Source: Burkholderiales bacterium (GTDB taxonomy: Bacteria; Pseudomonadota; Gammaproteobacteria; Burkholderiales; Burkholderiaceae_C). Taken from it: 52,247 nucleotides of DNA. Location of the stretch: the NCBI GenBank assembly GCA_021414305.1, contig JAIOOS010000016.1:1-52247 (forward strand). Reading direction: 5' to 3'. Shown here piece after piece: positions 35,497 through 43,437 of the stretch. Numbering within the stretch: the stretch's first letter is position 1; every line of letters starts with the position of its first letter. A program made the position numbers and the translations under genes. The notes under the pieces are model-generated. The model saw only the letters and a list, made by a program, of their open reading frames with translations. It was not told the origin of the DNA and made no database searches.

Positions 35497-35847
35497 TCAG
35501 GGCTTGGGCGGGTTGACCTTCTCGGCCTTCGCCGCCTTGCTGTTCGGCGCCAGCTTCCAGGCCATGGTGCTGCCCGGCGCGGGCTTGTCCGCGGCGGTGT
35601 TCGGCGCCTGCTTGATCGCCATCGTGCTGCCCGGTGCCGCCTTGTCGGGAGCGGCGTTCGGGGCGCTCTTGAGCGCCATCGTGCCGCCTGCGTCCTTGCT
35701 TTTCGCCGCCGCCTTCTCCTTCTTGTCGGCATCCTTCGCCTGGACAGCTCCCGCGAGCAGGCTGGAGGCGACGACCAGGCCTCCGGCCTGGACCGCCGCG
35801 TTGAACATCTGGCGGCTCCGGCCACCGGTCTTCCTGTTGTCTGCCAT
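35497..35847 (-). CDS. Exported protein with three 19-residue repeats
   Basis: A 116-residue basic protein I do not recognise. Residues 14-38 ([20 protein letters not shown] then AVQA) look like a signal peptide with a twin-basic N-region and an AxA-type cut near 37. The mature part starts with a Lys/Asp/Ala stretch and then has three tandem repeats of 19 residues (54-72, 73-91, 92-110), each with the core TMAxKxAPN, ending VNPPKP. A GGGAGAA ribosome site precedes the ATG at 35847. The repeats and the reading frame suggest real coding. The composition suggests a disordered periplasmic or surface protein; no role can be assigned. Confidence 0.65.
   Translation of the reverse strand: MADNRKTGGRSRQMFNAAVQAGGLVVASSLLAGAVQAKDADKKEKAAAKSKDAGGTMALKSAPNAAPDKAAPGSTMAIKQAPNTAADKPAPGSTMAWKLAPNSKAAKAEKVNPPKP
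35518..35688 (-). repeat. 57-base tandem repeat, three copies, inside the exported protein gene
   Basis: Three copies of a 57-base unit encode the 19-residue repeats. Copies one and two are the most alike and the third diverges at its end. The repeat lies wholly within the gene at 35497-35847 and preserves its frame. Confidence 0.7.
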
Positions 35848-36002
35848 GTGAGTTCTCCCAGAGTTTCGATTCGCTCGCAGCGCTTCTGCGAGTGGGCGAA
35901 TCCTCTCCGGAAGGCGTTGCGGCACCGTTGCAGCAGGGGTCGCGCTCGACCCCGGACCCCGGCAGCGCCTGTACGATGGCCGCAAGCCTTCCCCGGACCG
36001 CC

Positions 36003-36401
36003 ATGACCGCGACAGACCCACTGCAGAGGAACAAGGAGGCCGTCGTCGCCTTCTACGAGCTGATGTTCAACGCCTGCCGACCGGCGGAGGCGATTCGCCT
36101 CTACGCCGGCGACACCTACACCCAGCACAACCCGCATGTCGCCGACGGCAAGGAGGCGTTCATCGCCTATTTCGAGCGGATGGCGAAGGAGTACCCGGGC
36201 AAGCGCGTCACCTTCAAGCGCGTGCTCGCCGAAGGCGACTTCGTGATCCTGCACTGCCACCAGGAATGGCCGACCGACGCCAACAAGGACTGGGCCGGGA
36301 TCGACATCTTCCGTCTCACCGCAGACGGCAGGATCGTCGAGCACTGGGACGTGCTCCAGCCGGTGCCGCCGAGCTCCGCGAACCCGAACACGATGTTCTG
36401 A
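36003..36401 (+). CDS. SnoaL-like / NTF2-fold polyketide-cyclase-like protein
   Basis: A 132-residue protein with the NTF2-like cone fold of the SnoaL group. It opens [23 protein letters not shown], followed by [32 protein letters not shown], and [26 protein letters not shown]. These polar His/Asp positions line the pocket in relatives that catalyse aldol-type or other small-molecule reactions, but many members have no known substrate. The ATG at 36003 gives the best N-terminus; another in-frame ATG at 35976 would add nine residues. It lies six bases before the small secreted-protein gene. Confidence 0.8.
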   Translation: MTATDPLQRNKEAVVAFYELMFNACRPAEAIRLYAGDTYTQHNPHVADGKEAFIAYFERMAKEYPGKRVTFKRVLAEGDFVILHCHQEWPTDANKDWAGIDIFRLTADGRIVEHWDVLQPVPPSSANPNTMF

Positions 36402-36407
36402 CCGATC

Positions 36408-36707
36408 ATGGCTCGCTCGACCCTTCGCCTGTTCGCCGGGCTGCTGCTGGCCGCACCGGCGATCGCCGCCGCGGCCGATTCCGCCGAGGCGATGGCGGCG
36501 CGCTACATGCGCTACGAAGGCTGCATGGTGAAGCGCTTCGGCGACAACTTCTACGAGCGACTGGGCCTCGCCACCGCGATCAACCGCTGGGGCGCCGCCG
36601 AGCCGACCACGAGCTCGCTGGCGCTGCAGCCGCCGGGCGTCATCGCCGCGGATGGGCAATGCCGCAAGGAAAGCGGGCTCGAGAAGGAGCCGCGGCCGAG
36701 AGGCTGA
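36408..36707 (+). CDS. Small exported hypothetical protein
   Basis: A 99-residue protein with a clear signal peptide (MARSTLRLFAGLLLAAPAIA, cut near residue 23 after AAA). The mature part of about 75 residues has two cysteines, C39 in YEGCMVKRFG and C85 in DGQCRKE, which could form a disulfide in the periplasm. The segment RWGAAEPTTSSLALQPPGV is not familiar. It follows the SnoaL-like gene after six bases, so it is probably co-transcribed. I know of no function for it. Confidence 0.6.
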   Translation: MARSTLRLFAGLLLAAPAIAAAADSAEAMAARYMRYEGCMVKRFGDNFYERLGLATAINRWGAAEPTTSSLALQPPGVIAADGQCRKESGLEKEPRPRG

Positions 36708-36716
36708 GCGGCCGGT

Positions 36717-37127
36717 CTACGCGGCGGCCGGAGCGAGCTCGGTGACGACCTCGGTCGTCGCCTGCGTCATCAGCTTGTGGACGGGGCACTTTCCGGCGAC
36801 GTTGAGCAGCTCCTGGCGTTGCGCCTCGGTCAACGGGCCGGTGAGGTGGAGCGTCGTGCGCAGGCGGTAGGTGCCACGCCGCTCCTCGCTGTCGTCGCGC
36901 TCGACGGTCACGCGGATGTCCTCGACCGGGATCTGCTTCCTCCGCGCGTACCAGAGCGTGGTCAAGGCCTTGCAGGCGCCGAGCGCGCTGTCGTAGAGGT
37001 CGTGCGGCGTCGGGCCGAGGTCCTCGCCGCCGTTGCTCTCGGGCTCGTCGACCGCGAAGGCGTGCTGCCGCACATGGACGGTGTGCGCCATCTTCCGCGA
37101 CCGGTCGCGGATCACTTCGATCGTCAT
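36717..37127 (-). CDS. OsmC/Ohr family peroxiredoxin-like protein
   Basis: A 136-residue OsmC-fold protein. The two conserved cysteines of the family are present, in LGACKALTTLWYAR and in AGKCPVHKLMT, and PTPHDLYDSALG is a typical lead-in. Members reduce organic hydroperoxides or related oxidants; this one is closer to the general OsmC/YhfA group than to Ohr, so the physiological substrate is uncertain. It converges with the small exported-protein gene and lies downstream of tRNA-His on the same strand, beyond that tRNA's terminator. Confidence 0.88.
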   Translation of the reverse strand: MTIEVIRDRSRKMAHTVHVRQHAFAVDEPESNGGEDLGPTPHDLYDSALGACKALTTLWYARRKQIPVEDIRVTVERDDSEERRGTYRLRTTLHLTGPLTEAQRQELLNVAGKCPVHKLMTQATTEVVTELAPAAA

Positions 37128-37160
37128 GGCGAGCTCCTGCGGGTGGATGTGGGCCGCGCA

Positions 37161-37192
37161 AAAACGGGATCAGGCACCTGGGGTGCCTGATC
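37161..37192 (-). terminator. Intrinsic terminator downstream of tRNA-His
   Basis: On the minus strand GATCAGGCAC at 37192-37183 pairs with GTGCCTGATC at 37177-37168 around a five-base loop, one more C-G pair being possible. It is followed by CCCG and five T residues. It ends the tRNA-His transcript 16 bases after the encoded CCA and isolates the OsmC-type gene. Confidence 0.75.
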
Positions 37193-37207
37193 TGTGCGGG
37201 ATTTCAG

Positions 37208-37283
37208 TGGGGTGGCTGATGGGGCTCGAACCCACGACAACAGGAATCACAATCCTGGACTCTACCAACTGAGCTACAGCCAC
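37208..37283 (-). tRNA. tRNA-His (anticodon GTG)
   Basis: The minus strand folds as a complete tRNA. The acceptor GTGGCTG pairs with CAGCCAC, the anticodon loop TTGTGAT carries GTG, the T-loop has GGTTCGAGCCC, and the discriminator is C73 with CCA encoded at 37210-37208. The base preceding the acceptor (37284) is G on the minus strand and can pair with C73 as the G-1 that histidyl-tRNA synthetase requires. Confidence 0.97.
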
Positions 37284-37296
37284 CACCGAGCGGTCG

Positions 37297-37305
37297 ATTG
37301 TAGCA
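37297..37305 (-). promoter_or_regulatory. Extended -10 promoter of tRNA-His
   Basis: On the minus strand TGCTACAAT is an extended -10 element 14 bases before the tRNA 5' end. No good -35 box is seen, as is allowed for extended -10 promoters. With the terminator downstream it makes tRNA-His a self-contained unit. Confidence 0.5.
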
Positions 37306-37346
37306 AGCGACCCTTGCCGGGGCCGCCCGCCGCCTCGGGCCGCGAC

Positions 37347-39269
37347 TCAGTTCGGCGCGCTCGCGGCGCTGTCCCGGGTAGCCAGCGCCGATTCGTTGAT
37401 GGTCGTCTTGTAGCGCGACTTCAGGGCCGCGTAGTAGGCCTGCGCCTCGGCGTCGCCCCAGACCAGCGCGTACTGCTCCTTGGCCTTCACCGGATCGGCG
37501 GCGCTCGGGTCGCGGCCCCACAGCTTGGTGATGCGCACCACCGCGTAGCCGTCGCCGAGATCGACGCCGAGGAACGCCGGCAGCGTGGCGACCGGGGCGC
37601 GCAGCACGGCGTCGATCACCGGTCGCGGCAGCTCGCGCGTCTGCGCCCGCGAAACGATCAGCGTGTTGTCGGAGAGCGCGGTCGCGGGCGCGGCCTTCGC
37701 CGCCGCGAGCTTCTCGGCGCCGAGCTTCTTCGCCATCGTCGCCGCCTGGCTCGCCGCCAGCTGCTGGCGCACCTTGTCCTTCACCTCGGCCAGCGGCAAC
37801 TGGTGCGCCGGCGAGTACTTGACCACGCGGCCGGCCACCAGCTTGCTGGCGCCGATGTCGATCGCCTTGGTGTTGCGCTTGTTCTGGGTCGCGTCGCTCG
37901 CGAACAGCGCCTCCAGGAACTTGGGGTTGGCGAGCGGCCCGGTCTGCTTGGACCCCGGCTCGCGCATGACGTGGTCGGCCTTCACGACCTCGAGCTTCCA
38001 GCGGTCGGCGGCGGGCTTGAGGCTGTCGGCCTGCTGGTAGACCATGTCGTCGAAGTCGACCGCGTCCTGGGCGAACTGGGTCTGCGCCTTCTGGCCGCGG
38101 AACTCGTTCTCGATCTCGGCGCGCACCGACTCGTAGCTCTTCTTCTCGCCGCCGCGCACGGCCACGAGCTGGATCACGTGGTAGCCGAAGTCGCTCTCGA
38201 CGACGCCGCTCACCTCGCCCGGTTTCAGCCCGTAGGCCGCGTCCTCGAACGGCTTGACCATCGCGCCGCGGCCGAAGAAGTCGAGGTCGCCGCCCTTCTC
38301 CGCCGAGCCTTCGTCCTCGGAATTCTTCTTCGCGATCTCGGCGAACTTCGACGGATCCTTCTTCACCTCGGCGAGGATCGCCTCGGCCTTGGCCCGGGCC
38401 TTTTCGCGGTCGGCCTTGGCCGCGTCCTTGTCGGCCTTGATCAGGATGTGGCTGGCGCGCCGTTCTTCCGGCGCGGTGAAGCGCTTCTCGTTCTCGGTGT
38501 AGTACTTGCGAAGGTCGTCCTCGGAGACGGCCACGCCCTTCTTCAGCGCATCGAGGTCGAGCACCAGGTACTCGACCGACGCTTCCTCCGGCGCTCGGAA
38601 TTGCGCTGCATGCACCGGGTCCTTGTAGAAGGCCTCGATCTCGGCATCCGTGGGCGCGACCTTGGCCAGGAAGTCCTTGGCATCGAAGCGCTGGATCTGC
38701 AGCTCGCGCTGCTGGTACATCGCGTCGAGCGCGGCCGAAGCGGCCGCCGCCGGCGCGGCGGCGGAGCCGGTCAGGCCCTGCAGCACCTGCTTGGCGGCGA
38801 TGTCCTCGCGCAGGCGCTGGGCGAACATCTCGGAGGACATGCCGAGCGCCGAAAGCACCATCGGATTGACGAAGCCGTCGGGGTCGCGCAGTTGCGCGAA
38901 CTGCGGGTCGTTCTTGAACAGCGAGCGCACGCGCTCGTCGGTTGGCACGAGGTACAGCTTGTCAGCGGCCACCGCGAGCACGCGCTCGCGGATCAGCGCG
39001 TCGAGCGCGAGGCGCCGCATCTCCGGCGTCTCGAACAGCTTGGCATCGATGCCGGGCATCTGCCGGCGCGCCCGCTCGATCCGCTCGCGCAGGGCGTTGT
39101 CGAGCTCCATCTGGCTGATCTTGCGGCCACCGACCGTGGCCACGCTCTGCTGGTCGCCCTCCGACATGCGGCTGTAGCCCTGGATGCCGAAGAACACGAA
39201 CGACGGAAACACGAGCAGGACCAGCACGAACTGCAGTACCCGGGTGTGGCGGCGAAAGAAATCGAACAT
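37347..39269 (-). CDS. ppiD: Periplasmic chaperone/prolyl isomerase PpiD (SurA N-domain type)
   Basis: A 640-residue inner-membrane-anchored chaperone acting near the Sec translocon. After a short cytoplasmic tail a single transmembrane segment (about 12-31) anchors it. A SurA-like N-terminal chaperone region follows (VATVGGRKISQMELDNALRE onward). A parvulin PPIC domain lies at about 265-365 (ASHILIKAD, FAEIAKKNSEDEGSAEKGGDL, FGYHVIQLV), and a C-terminal chaperone domain ends the protein. Length is normal. It lies between tRNA-Val/hupB upstream and tRNA-His downstream, an order familiar from Burkholderiales. A hairpin sits just before its start codon. Confidence 0.94.
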   Translation of the reverse strand: MFDFFRRHTRVLQFVLVLLVFPSFVFFGIQGYSRMSEGDQQSVATVGGRKISQMELDNALRERIERARRQMPGIDAKLFETPEMRRLALDALIRERVLAVAADKLYLVPTDERVRSLFKNDPQFAQLRDPDGFVNPMVLSALGMSSEMFAQRLREDIAAKQVLQGLTGSAAAPAAAASAALDAMYQQRELQIQRFDAKDFLAKVAPTDAEIEAFYKDPVHAAQFRAPEEASVEYLVLDLDALKKGVAVSEDDLRKYYTENEKRFTAPEERRASHILIKADKDAAKADREKARAKAEAILAEVKKDPSKFAEIAKKNSEDEGSAEKGGDLDFFGRGAMVKPFEDAAYGLKPGEVSGVVESDFGYHVIQLVAVRGGEKKSYESVRAEIENEFRGQKAQTQFAQDAVDFDDMVYQQADSLKPAADRWKLEVVKADHVMREPGSKQTGPLANPKFLEALFASDATQNKRNTKAIDIGASKLVAGRVVKYSPAHQLPLAEVKDKVRQQLAASQAATMAKKLGAEKLAAAKAAPATALSDNTLIVSRAQTRELPRPVIDAVLRAPVATLPAFLGVDLGDGYAVVRITKLWGRDPSAADPVKAKEQYALVWGDAEAQAYYAALKSRYKTTINESALATRDSAASAPN

Positions 39270-39283
39270 GGTGCAGATGCGAG

Positions 39284-39307
39284 AAAGGCGAACCTGCGTT
39301 CGCCTTT
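39284..39307 (-). terminator. Hairpin between tRNA-Val and ppiD
   Basis: AAAGGCGAA at 39284-39292 pairs with TTCGCCTTT at 39299-39307, with one more inner C-G pair. On the minus strand it follows tRNA-Val and precedes the ppiD ATG by 14 bases. It could end the hupB-tRNA-Val transcript or act as a leader element of ppiD; T-runs are short on both strands. Confidence 0.5.
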
Positions 39308-39375
39308 TCGTGGGAGGACGGCGCCGATTCTAGCCGCTCGCAGGGGCGAGCCCGGTCCGCGGACGGGGTCGCGAT

Positions 39376-39452
39376 TGGTGGGTGCTGAGGGGCTCGAACC
39401 CCCGACCTACGCCTTGTAAGGGCGCCGCTCTAACCAGCTGAGCTAAGCACCC
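39376..39452 (-). tRNA. tRNA-Val (anticodon TAC)
   Basis: A complete tRNA on the minus strand. GGGTGCT pairs with AGCACCC, the D-arm is TAGCTCAGCTGGTTAGAGC, the anticodon loop CTTACAA carries TAC, and the T-arm has GGTTCGAGCCCC. Discriminator A and an encoded CCA end at 39376. It begins only 27 bases after the hupB stop, so it is probably transcribed from the hupB promoter. Confidence 0.97.
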
Positions 39453-39479
39453 GGCGCCGGCGCCTGCCGGCAGCGGAAT

Positions 39480-39752
39480 TCAGTTGAGGGCGTCCTTGAG
39501 CGCCTTGCCGGGCCGGAACTTCGGCACCTTGGCCGCCTTGATCTTGATCGCCGCGCCGGTGCGGGGGTTGCGGCCGGCGCGCGCCGCGCGCTTGCCGACG
39601 CTGAAGGTACCGAAGCCGACGAGCGAGACCGTGTTGTTCTTCTTCAGGCTGGTCTTCACGCCGCCGATCACCGCCTCGAGGGCGCGTGCCGCCGCGGCTT
39701 TGGAAATGTCGGCCTGCTTGGCGATGTGCTCGATCAGTTCGGTTTTGTTCAC
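39480..39752 (-). CDS. hupB: DNA-binding protein HU (beta-type)
   Basis: A 90-residue nucleoid protein of the HU family. The N-terminal dimerisation helices start [21 protein letters not shown]. The core [25 protein letters not shown] includes the family signature and the start of the DNA-binding arm, and [16 protein letters not shown] closes the fold. It bends and compacts DNA and assists replication and recombination. A near-consensus promoter lies about 90-115 bases upstream of the start, and tRNA-Val follows immediately. Confidence 0.97.
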   Translation of the reverse strand: MNKTELIEHIAKQADISKAAAARALEAVIGGVKTSLKKNNTVSLVGFGTFSVGKRAARAGRNPRTGAAIKIKAAKVPKFRPGKALKDALN

Positions 39753-39838
39753 GAATGGTTCCCCCTCAGGAAGCTCGGTCTCTCGATGGAATTCGATGTC
39801 GTGTCGCGAGGCGGCGGGCTCGGCGCCAGGGCGAAACG

Positions 39839-39867
39839 ATTACATCGTCGGCAATGTTCAGTGTCAA
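39839..39867 (-). promoter_or_regulatory. Sigma70 promoter of hupB
   Basis: On the minus strand a perfect TTGACA (39867-39862) and TGTAAT (39844-39839, one mismatch to TATAAT) are exactly 17 bases apart. A start near 39832 gives an 80-base leader to hupB, in keeping with the high expression expected of HU. Confidence 0.75.
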
Positions 39868-39954
39868 GCAGGGTTGGCGATTCTATGGGCTCCCGTTACG
39901 AGGAATTTCTTTCGCCGCTCGTGCGGTTCTCCCTTGACTTCCCGAACCGAAAGA

Positions 39955-41034
39955 CTAGGCGCGTCGCACGGCATCGGCGATCGCCCGGCCGAGGTCGGCG
40001 GTGCTCGCCTTCCCCCCGAGATCAGGGGTTCGGGGCCCGCCGCCGGCGGGGTCGAGCACGGTCTCGATCGCCGCGATCACGGCGTCGTGCGCGTCGCGGT
40101 GACCGAGGAAATCGAGCATCTGCGCGCCCGACCAGATCTGGCCGATCGGGTTGGCGATGCCACGGCCGGCGATGTCGGGCGCGGAGCCGTGCACCGGCTC
40201 GAACAGCGAAGGGTGCTCGCGCGACGGGTTGATGTTGGCCGAGGGCGCGATGCCGATCGTGCCGGTGCACGCCGGCCCGAGATCGCTCAGGATGTCGCCG
40301 AACAGGTTGCTCGCGACCACCGTGTCGAAGAACTGCGGCCGCTGCACGAAGTGGGCGGTGAGGATGTCGATGTGGAAGCGGTCGGTCCTGACGTCGGGAA
40401 AGCGCGCCGCCATCGCCTCGACCCGCTCGTCCCAGTAGGGCATGGTGATGGCGATGCCGTTCGACTTGGTCGCCGAGGTCAGGTGCTTCTTCGGCCGCGA
40501 CTGCGCGAGCTCGAAGGCGAATTTCAGGACCCGGTCGACGCCGACGCGCGACATCACCGTCTCCTGCATCACGATCTCGCGCTCGGTGTCCGGGTACATG
40601 CGCCCGCCGATGCTCGAGTACTCGCCCTCGGTGTTCTCGCGCACGATCATCATGTCGATGTCGCCCGGCTTGAGGTCGGCGAGCGGCGAGCGCACGCCGG
40701 GCATGAGCCGCGCCGGCCGCAGGTTGACGTAGAGATCGAAGTCGCGGCGGAACTTGAGCAGCGACCCCCAGAGCGAGACGTGGTCGGGCATCTTCGCCGG
40801 CCAGCCGACGGCGCCGAAGAAGATCGCCTCGTGGCCGCCGATCTGCTCCTTCCAGTCGTCCGGCATCATGCTGCCGTGCTTCTCGTACCAGGGCCAGCAG
40901 GCGAAATCGAAGTGGTCGAAGGCGAGGCCGATGTCGAAGCGGCTCGCCACCGCCTCGAGCACGCGCACCCCTTCGGGCATGACTTCGGTGCCGATGCCGT
41001 CCCCGGCGATGACGGCGATGCGGTGGGCTGCCAT
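39955..41034 (-). CDS. Tartrate/D-malate dehydrogenase-like isocitrate/isopropylmalate dehydrogenase family enzyme
   Basis: A 359-residue beta-decarboxylating dehydrogenase of the IMDH/ICDH superfamily. IAVIAGDGIGTEVMPEG opens the fold, MIVRENTEGEYSSIGG marks the substrate/cofactor region, ATKSNGIAITMPYWDE carries the catalytic lysine, VVASNLFGDILSDLGPACTG the metal aspartates, and LFEPVHGSAPDIAGRGIANP the NAD loop. The length and the WKEQIGGHEAIFFGAVGWP stretch fit tartrate dehydrogenase (TtuC) or D-malate dehydrogenase (DmlA) better than leucine-pathway LeuB, and no leuC/leuD is near. It is followed upstream in the run by a hydrolase and a transporter on the same strand. Confidence 0.85.
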   Translation of the reverse strand: MAAHRIAVIAGDGIGTEVMPEGVRVLEAVASRFDIGLAFDHFDFACWPWYEKHGSMMPDDWKEQIGGHEAIFFGAVGWPAKMPDHVSLWGSLLKFRRDFDLYVNLRPARLMPGVRSPLADLKPGDIDMMIVRENTEGEYSSIGGRMYPDTEREIVMQETVMSRVGVDRVLKFAFELAQSRPKKHLTSATKSNGIAITMPYWDERVEAMAARFPDVRTDRFHIDILTAHFVQRPQFFDTVVASNLFGDILSDLGPACTGTIGIAPSANINPSREHPSLFEPVHGSAPDIAGRGIANPIGQIWSGAQMLDFLGHRDAHDAVIAAIETVLDPAGGGPRTPDLGGKASTADLGRAIADAVRRA

Positions 41035-41039
41035 GGGTG

Positions 41040-41912
41040 TCACTCCTCGTTGAAGAACGCGTCGATCTCGGCGAGCAATTCGGCCGGCCGCTCCTCGGCG
41101 ATGTAGTGGCCGCAGTCGACGGCGCGGCCACTCGGGTCGCGGGCCGCGGCGCGCCAGGTCGCAAGCACGTCGAAGCAGGCTCCCACTGTGCCATGCGCGG
41201 CCCAGAGCACGCGCAAGGGACACTCGACCCGGCGTCCCGCCGCCCGGTCGACGCGGTCGTGCTCGAGGTCGATGCCGGCCGAGGCGCGGTAGTCCTCGCA
41301 GATCGAGCGCGCCGAGCCGGGCCGGCGGATGCAGCGCTCGTATTCGGCGAGCGCCTCGGGGTCGAACGCGGCGAGCCCGGCGTGGCGCCGGCCCATCACG
41401 CTGCGCAGGTAGAACACCGGGTCGGCGTCTATCCAGCGCTCGGGCAGCGGCGCCGGCTGGATCAGCAGGAACCAGTGCCAGTAGGCGCGGGCGAAGGCCT
41501 CGGTCGTGCCTTCGTACATGGCGAGCGTGGGTGCGATGTCGAGCAGCATCATCCGCCGCACCCGCTCGGGCGCATCGAGCGCCAGCCGGTGGGCGACGCG
41601 GTCGTGCGCGCAGACGTCGAAGCGCTGATGGCCGAGCGAGGCCATCAGGGCGACGGCGTCGGCCGCCATCGTCCGCTTGCTGTGCGCGGCGTGCTCGGGG
41701 TCGGCCTCGGGCCGGGCGGAGTCGCCGTAGCCGCGCAGGTCCATGGCGACGACGCTGAAGCGCCCGGCCAGCGCCGGCGCCACCCGATGCCACATCGCCG
41801 AGGTCTGCGGATGGCCGTGCAGCAGCAGCAAGGGCGGGCCGGTGCCGCCGCAGCGCGCGTGCAGCTCGACGCCCTGGTGCTCGAGCCGATGCCCGGAGAA
41901 GCCTTCGAACAT
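41040..41912 (-). CDS. Alpha/beta hydrolase resembling fluoroacetate dehalogenase
   Basis: A 290-residue alpha/beta hydrolase of the haloacetate dehalogenase type: LLLLHGHPQTSAMWHRVAPAL, VVAMDLRGYGDS, nucleophile region CAHDRVAHRLALD (D104), second acid D125 in LLDIAPT, H146-W147 in YWHWFLLIQPAPLPE and the catalytic H269 in DCGHYIAEE. Compared with my memory of the Rhodopseudomonas enzyme (D110, R111, R114, D134, H155, W156, Y219, H280) the strand after the nucleophile is three residues shorter, so the second carboxylate-binding Arg has no clear match. The tyrosine position is Gly. Activity on fluoroacetate is therefore doubtful; another ester, epoxide or halide is possible. Five bases from the tartrate-dehydrogenase-like gene, same strand. 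Confidence 0.75.
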   Translation of the reverse strand: MFEGFSGHRLEHQGVELHARCGGTGPPLLLLHGHPQTSAMWHRVAPALAGRFSVVAMDLRGYGDSARPEADPEHAAHSKRTMAADAVALMASLGHQRFDVCAHDRVAHRLALDAPERVRRMMLLDIAPTLAMYEGTTEAFARAYWHWFLLIQPAPLPERWIDADPVFYLRSVMGRRHAGLAAFDPEALAEYERCIRRPGSARSICEDYRASAGIDLEHDRVDRAAGRRVECPLRVLWAAHGTVGACFDVLATWRAAARDPSGRAVDCGHYIAEERPAELLAEIDAFFNEE

Positions 41913-41919
41913 GGCCCGG

Positions 41920-42828
41920 CTAGGCGACGGCTGCGTTCCGGTCGCGCACGACGATGGCGACGCCGGCCACGGTGAGCGCCATGCCCACGGTCATCAGCGG
42001 CGTGAAGGCCTCGCCGAACAGCAGCCAGGCCATCAGCGCGGTACAAGGCGGCACGAGGTAGAGCAGGCTGGTCACCGCAGTCGCCTCACCGCGCTGGATC
42101 AGGAGGTAGAGCAGCGAGCTGCCGCCGAGCGTCAGCACGCCGACCGACCAGGCCATCGCCGTGACCAGGTTCAGGTGCCAGTCCATCGCCTCGGGCTCGA
42201 GCAAGGCGAGCGGCGCGCTGATCACCAGCGCGGCGAGCATCTGCACCAGGCTTGCGCTGCGCACGTCGCAGGGGGCGACGTAGCGCTTCTGGTAGAGCGT
42301 GCCGATCGTGATGCCGAGCAGGGCGACGAGCGCCAGCGCCAGGTTGGCGGGGGTCACTTCGCCGGTGCCCATCTTCGGCCAGACGACGAGGGCGAGTCCG
42401 GCGAGGCCGAGCAGGAGGCCGAGCCACTGGTGCAGCGACACCCGCGTGGCTACGCTTGCGCCCCCGCCTCCTCCGCGCGACGCGGTAGCCGTGACCCACA
42501 GCGCCGTCAGCACCGGCTGCAGGCCGACGAGCAGGGCCACCGTGCCGGCGCCGATGCCGGCCTTCACCGCCGACCAGACGCCGCCGAGATAGCCCGCCTG
42601 CATAAGCGCGCCGGTGACCGCGAGGTGCCCCCACTGCACGCGGCCGACAGGCCACGCCGCTCCGGCCAGGGCGATCCAGGCGAAGAAGCACAGGGCCGAG
42701 AGGGCAAAGCGGACGGTCAGGAACGAGAACGGCGGCGCATGCGGCATCGCCAGCCGGGCGACGACGAAGCCGGTGCTCCAGATGAGGACGAAGACCCAGG
42801 GCATCGCCCTGATCAGGTTGCGCCGCAT
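41920..42828 (-). CDS. DMT-superfamily (EamA) transporter
   Basis: A 302-residue integral membrane protein with about ten hydrophobic helices in two EamA halves (about 8-140 and 150-295). MPWVFVLIWSTGFVVARLAMP and the second-half start LALVALLGITIGTLYQKRY are typical of this family. The loop between halves contains a Gly-rich stretch (TASRGGGGGASV) that may be a local expansion. Members export metabolites such as amino acids or take up nucleotide-sugars and acids; the substrate is unknown. It lies seven bases from the hydrolase gene and four bases from pgsA, all leftward, so it may be part of one long transcript. Confidence 0.88.
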   Translation of the reverse strand: MRRNLIRAMPWVFVLIWSTGFVVARLAMPHAPPFSFLTVRFALSALCFFAWIALAGAAWPVGRVQWGHLAVTGALMQAGYLGGVWSAVKAGIGAGTVALLVGLQPVLTALWVTATASRGGGGGASVATRVSLHQWLGLLLGLAGLALVVWPKMGTGEVTPANLALALVALLGITIGTLYQKRYVAPCDVRSASLVQMLAALVISAPLALLEPEAMDWHLNLVTAMAWSVGVLTLGGSSLLYLLIQRGEATAVTSLLYLVPPCTALMAWLLFGEAFTPLMTVGMALTVAGVAIVVRDRNAAVA

Positions 42829-42831
42829 GGC

Positions 42832-43398
42832 TCAGCGGACGCGGGCGCGGATTTCCGGCAGCGCTTTCTGCAGGTAGTACACCATCGACCAGATCGTCAG
42901 CACCGCCGAGATGCAGATCAGCACCGTGCCCCAGCGCTGCGTGTCGATCACGCCGAAAAGCATGCCGCCGTAGAGCAGGAACGGGATCGCGATCATCTGC
43001 ACCACGGTCTTCAGCTTGCCGAGCATGTGCACGGCAACGCTGCGCGAGGCGCCGATCTGCGCCATCCATTCGCGCAATGCCGAGATCGCGATCTCGCGGC
43101 CGATGATCACCAGCGCGATGAAGGCGTGCAGCCGTTGCAGGTGCACCAGCACCAGCAGCGCGGCGGTGACAAGGAACTTGTCGGCGACCGGATCGAGGAA
43201 GGCGCCGAACGACGAGGTCATGTTCAGCTTCCTCGCCAGGTAGCCGTCGGCCCAGTCGGTCAGCGCGAACAGGATGAAGAGCGCGGTGCCGACGACGTTC
43301 TGCGTTTCCTGCGGCAGGCTCGTGTAGTACACGCCGACCACCAGCGGGATCGCGACGATGCGCGCCCACGTGAGGAGCGTCGGCAGGTTGAAGAACAT
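42832..43398 (-). CDS. pgsA: CDP-diacylglycerol-glycerol-3-phosphate 3-phosphatidyltransferase
   Basis: A 188-residue membrane enzyme making phosphatidylglycerol-phosphate. The CDP-alcohol phosphotransferase signature D-G-x2-A-R-x8-G-x3-D-x3-D is present in DWADGYLARKL through FGAFLDPVADK. It opens with MFFNLPTLLTWARIVAIPLVV, the usual N-terminus. Four to six transmembrane helices fit the family. It is downstream of uvrC as in many gamma- and betaproteobacteria, but here a lipoprotein gene lies between them. Confidence 0.95.
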   Translation of the reverse strand: MFFNLPTLLTWARIVAIPLVVGVYYTSLPQETQNVVGTALFILFALTDWADGYLARKLNMTSSFGAFLDPVADKFLVTAALLVLVHLQRLHAFIALVIIGREIAISALREWMAQIGASRSVAVHMLGKLKTVVQMIAIPFLLYGGMLFGVIDTQRWGTVLICISAVLTIWSMVYYLQKALPEIRARVR

Positions 43399-43437
43399 CG
43401 AGGGATTGTGACGCCGGGGCGCGCCGGCTGCCCCGCG

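Noticed and set aside
35504..35851. A 115-codon plus-strand open frame that is strongly hydrophobic and looks like a membrane protein with threefold repeats.
   Set aside because: It is the antisense of the TMAxKxAPN repeats of the exported protein; the minus-strand gene has the better start, ribosome site and signal peptide.
39484..41106. A 540-codon plus-strand frame spanning hupB and the tartrate-dehydrogenase-like gene.
   Set aside because: It runs opposite two clearly recognised genes, with antisense-type composition and no homology I can see.
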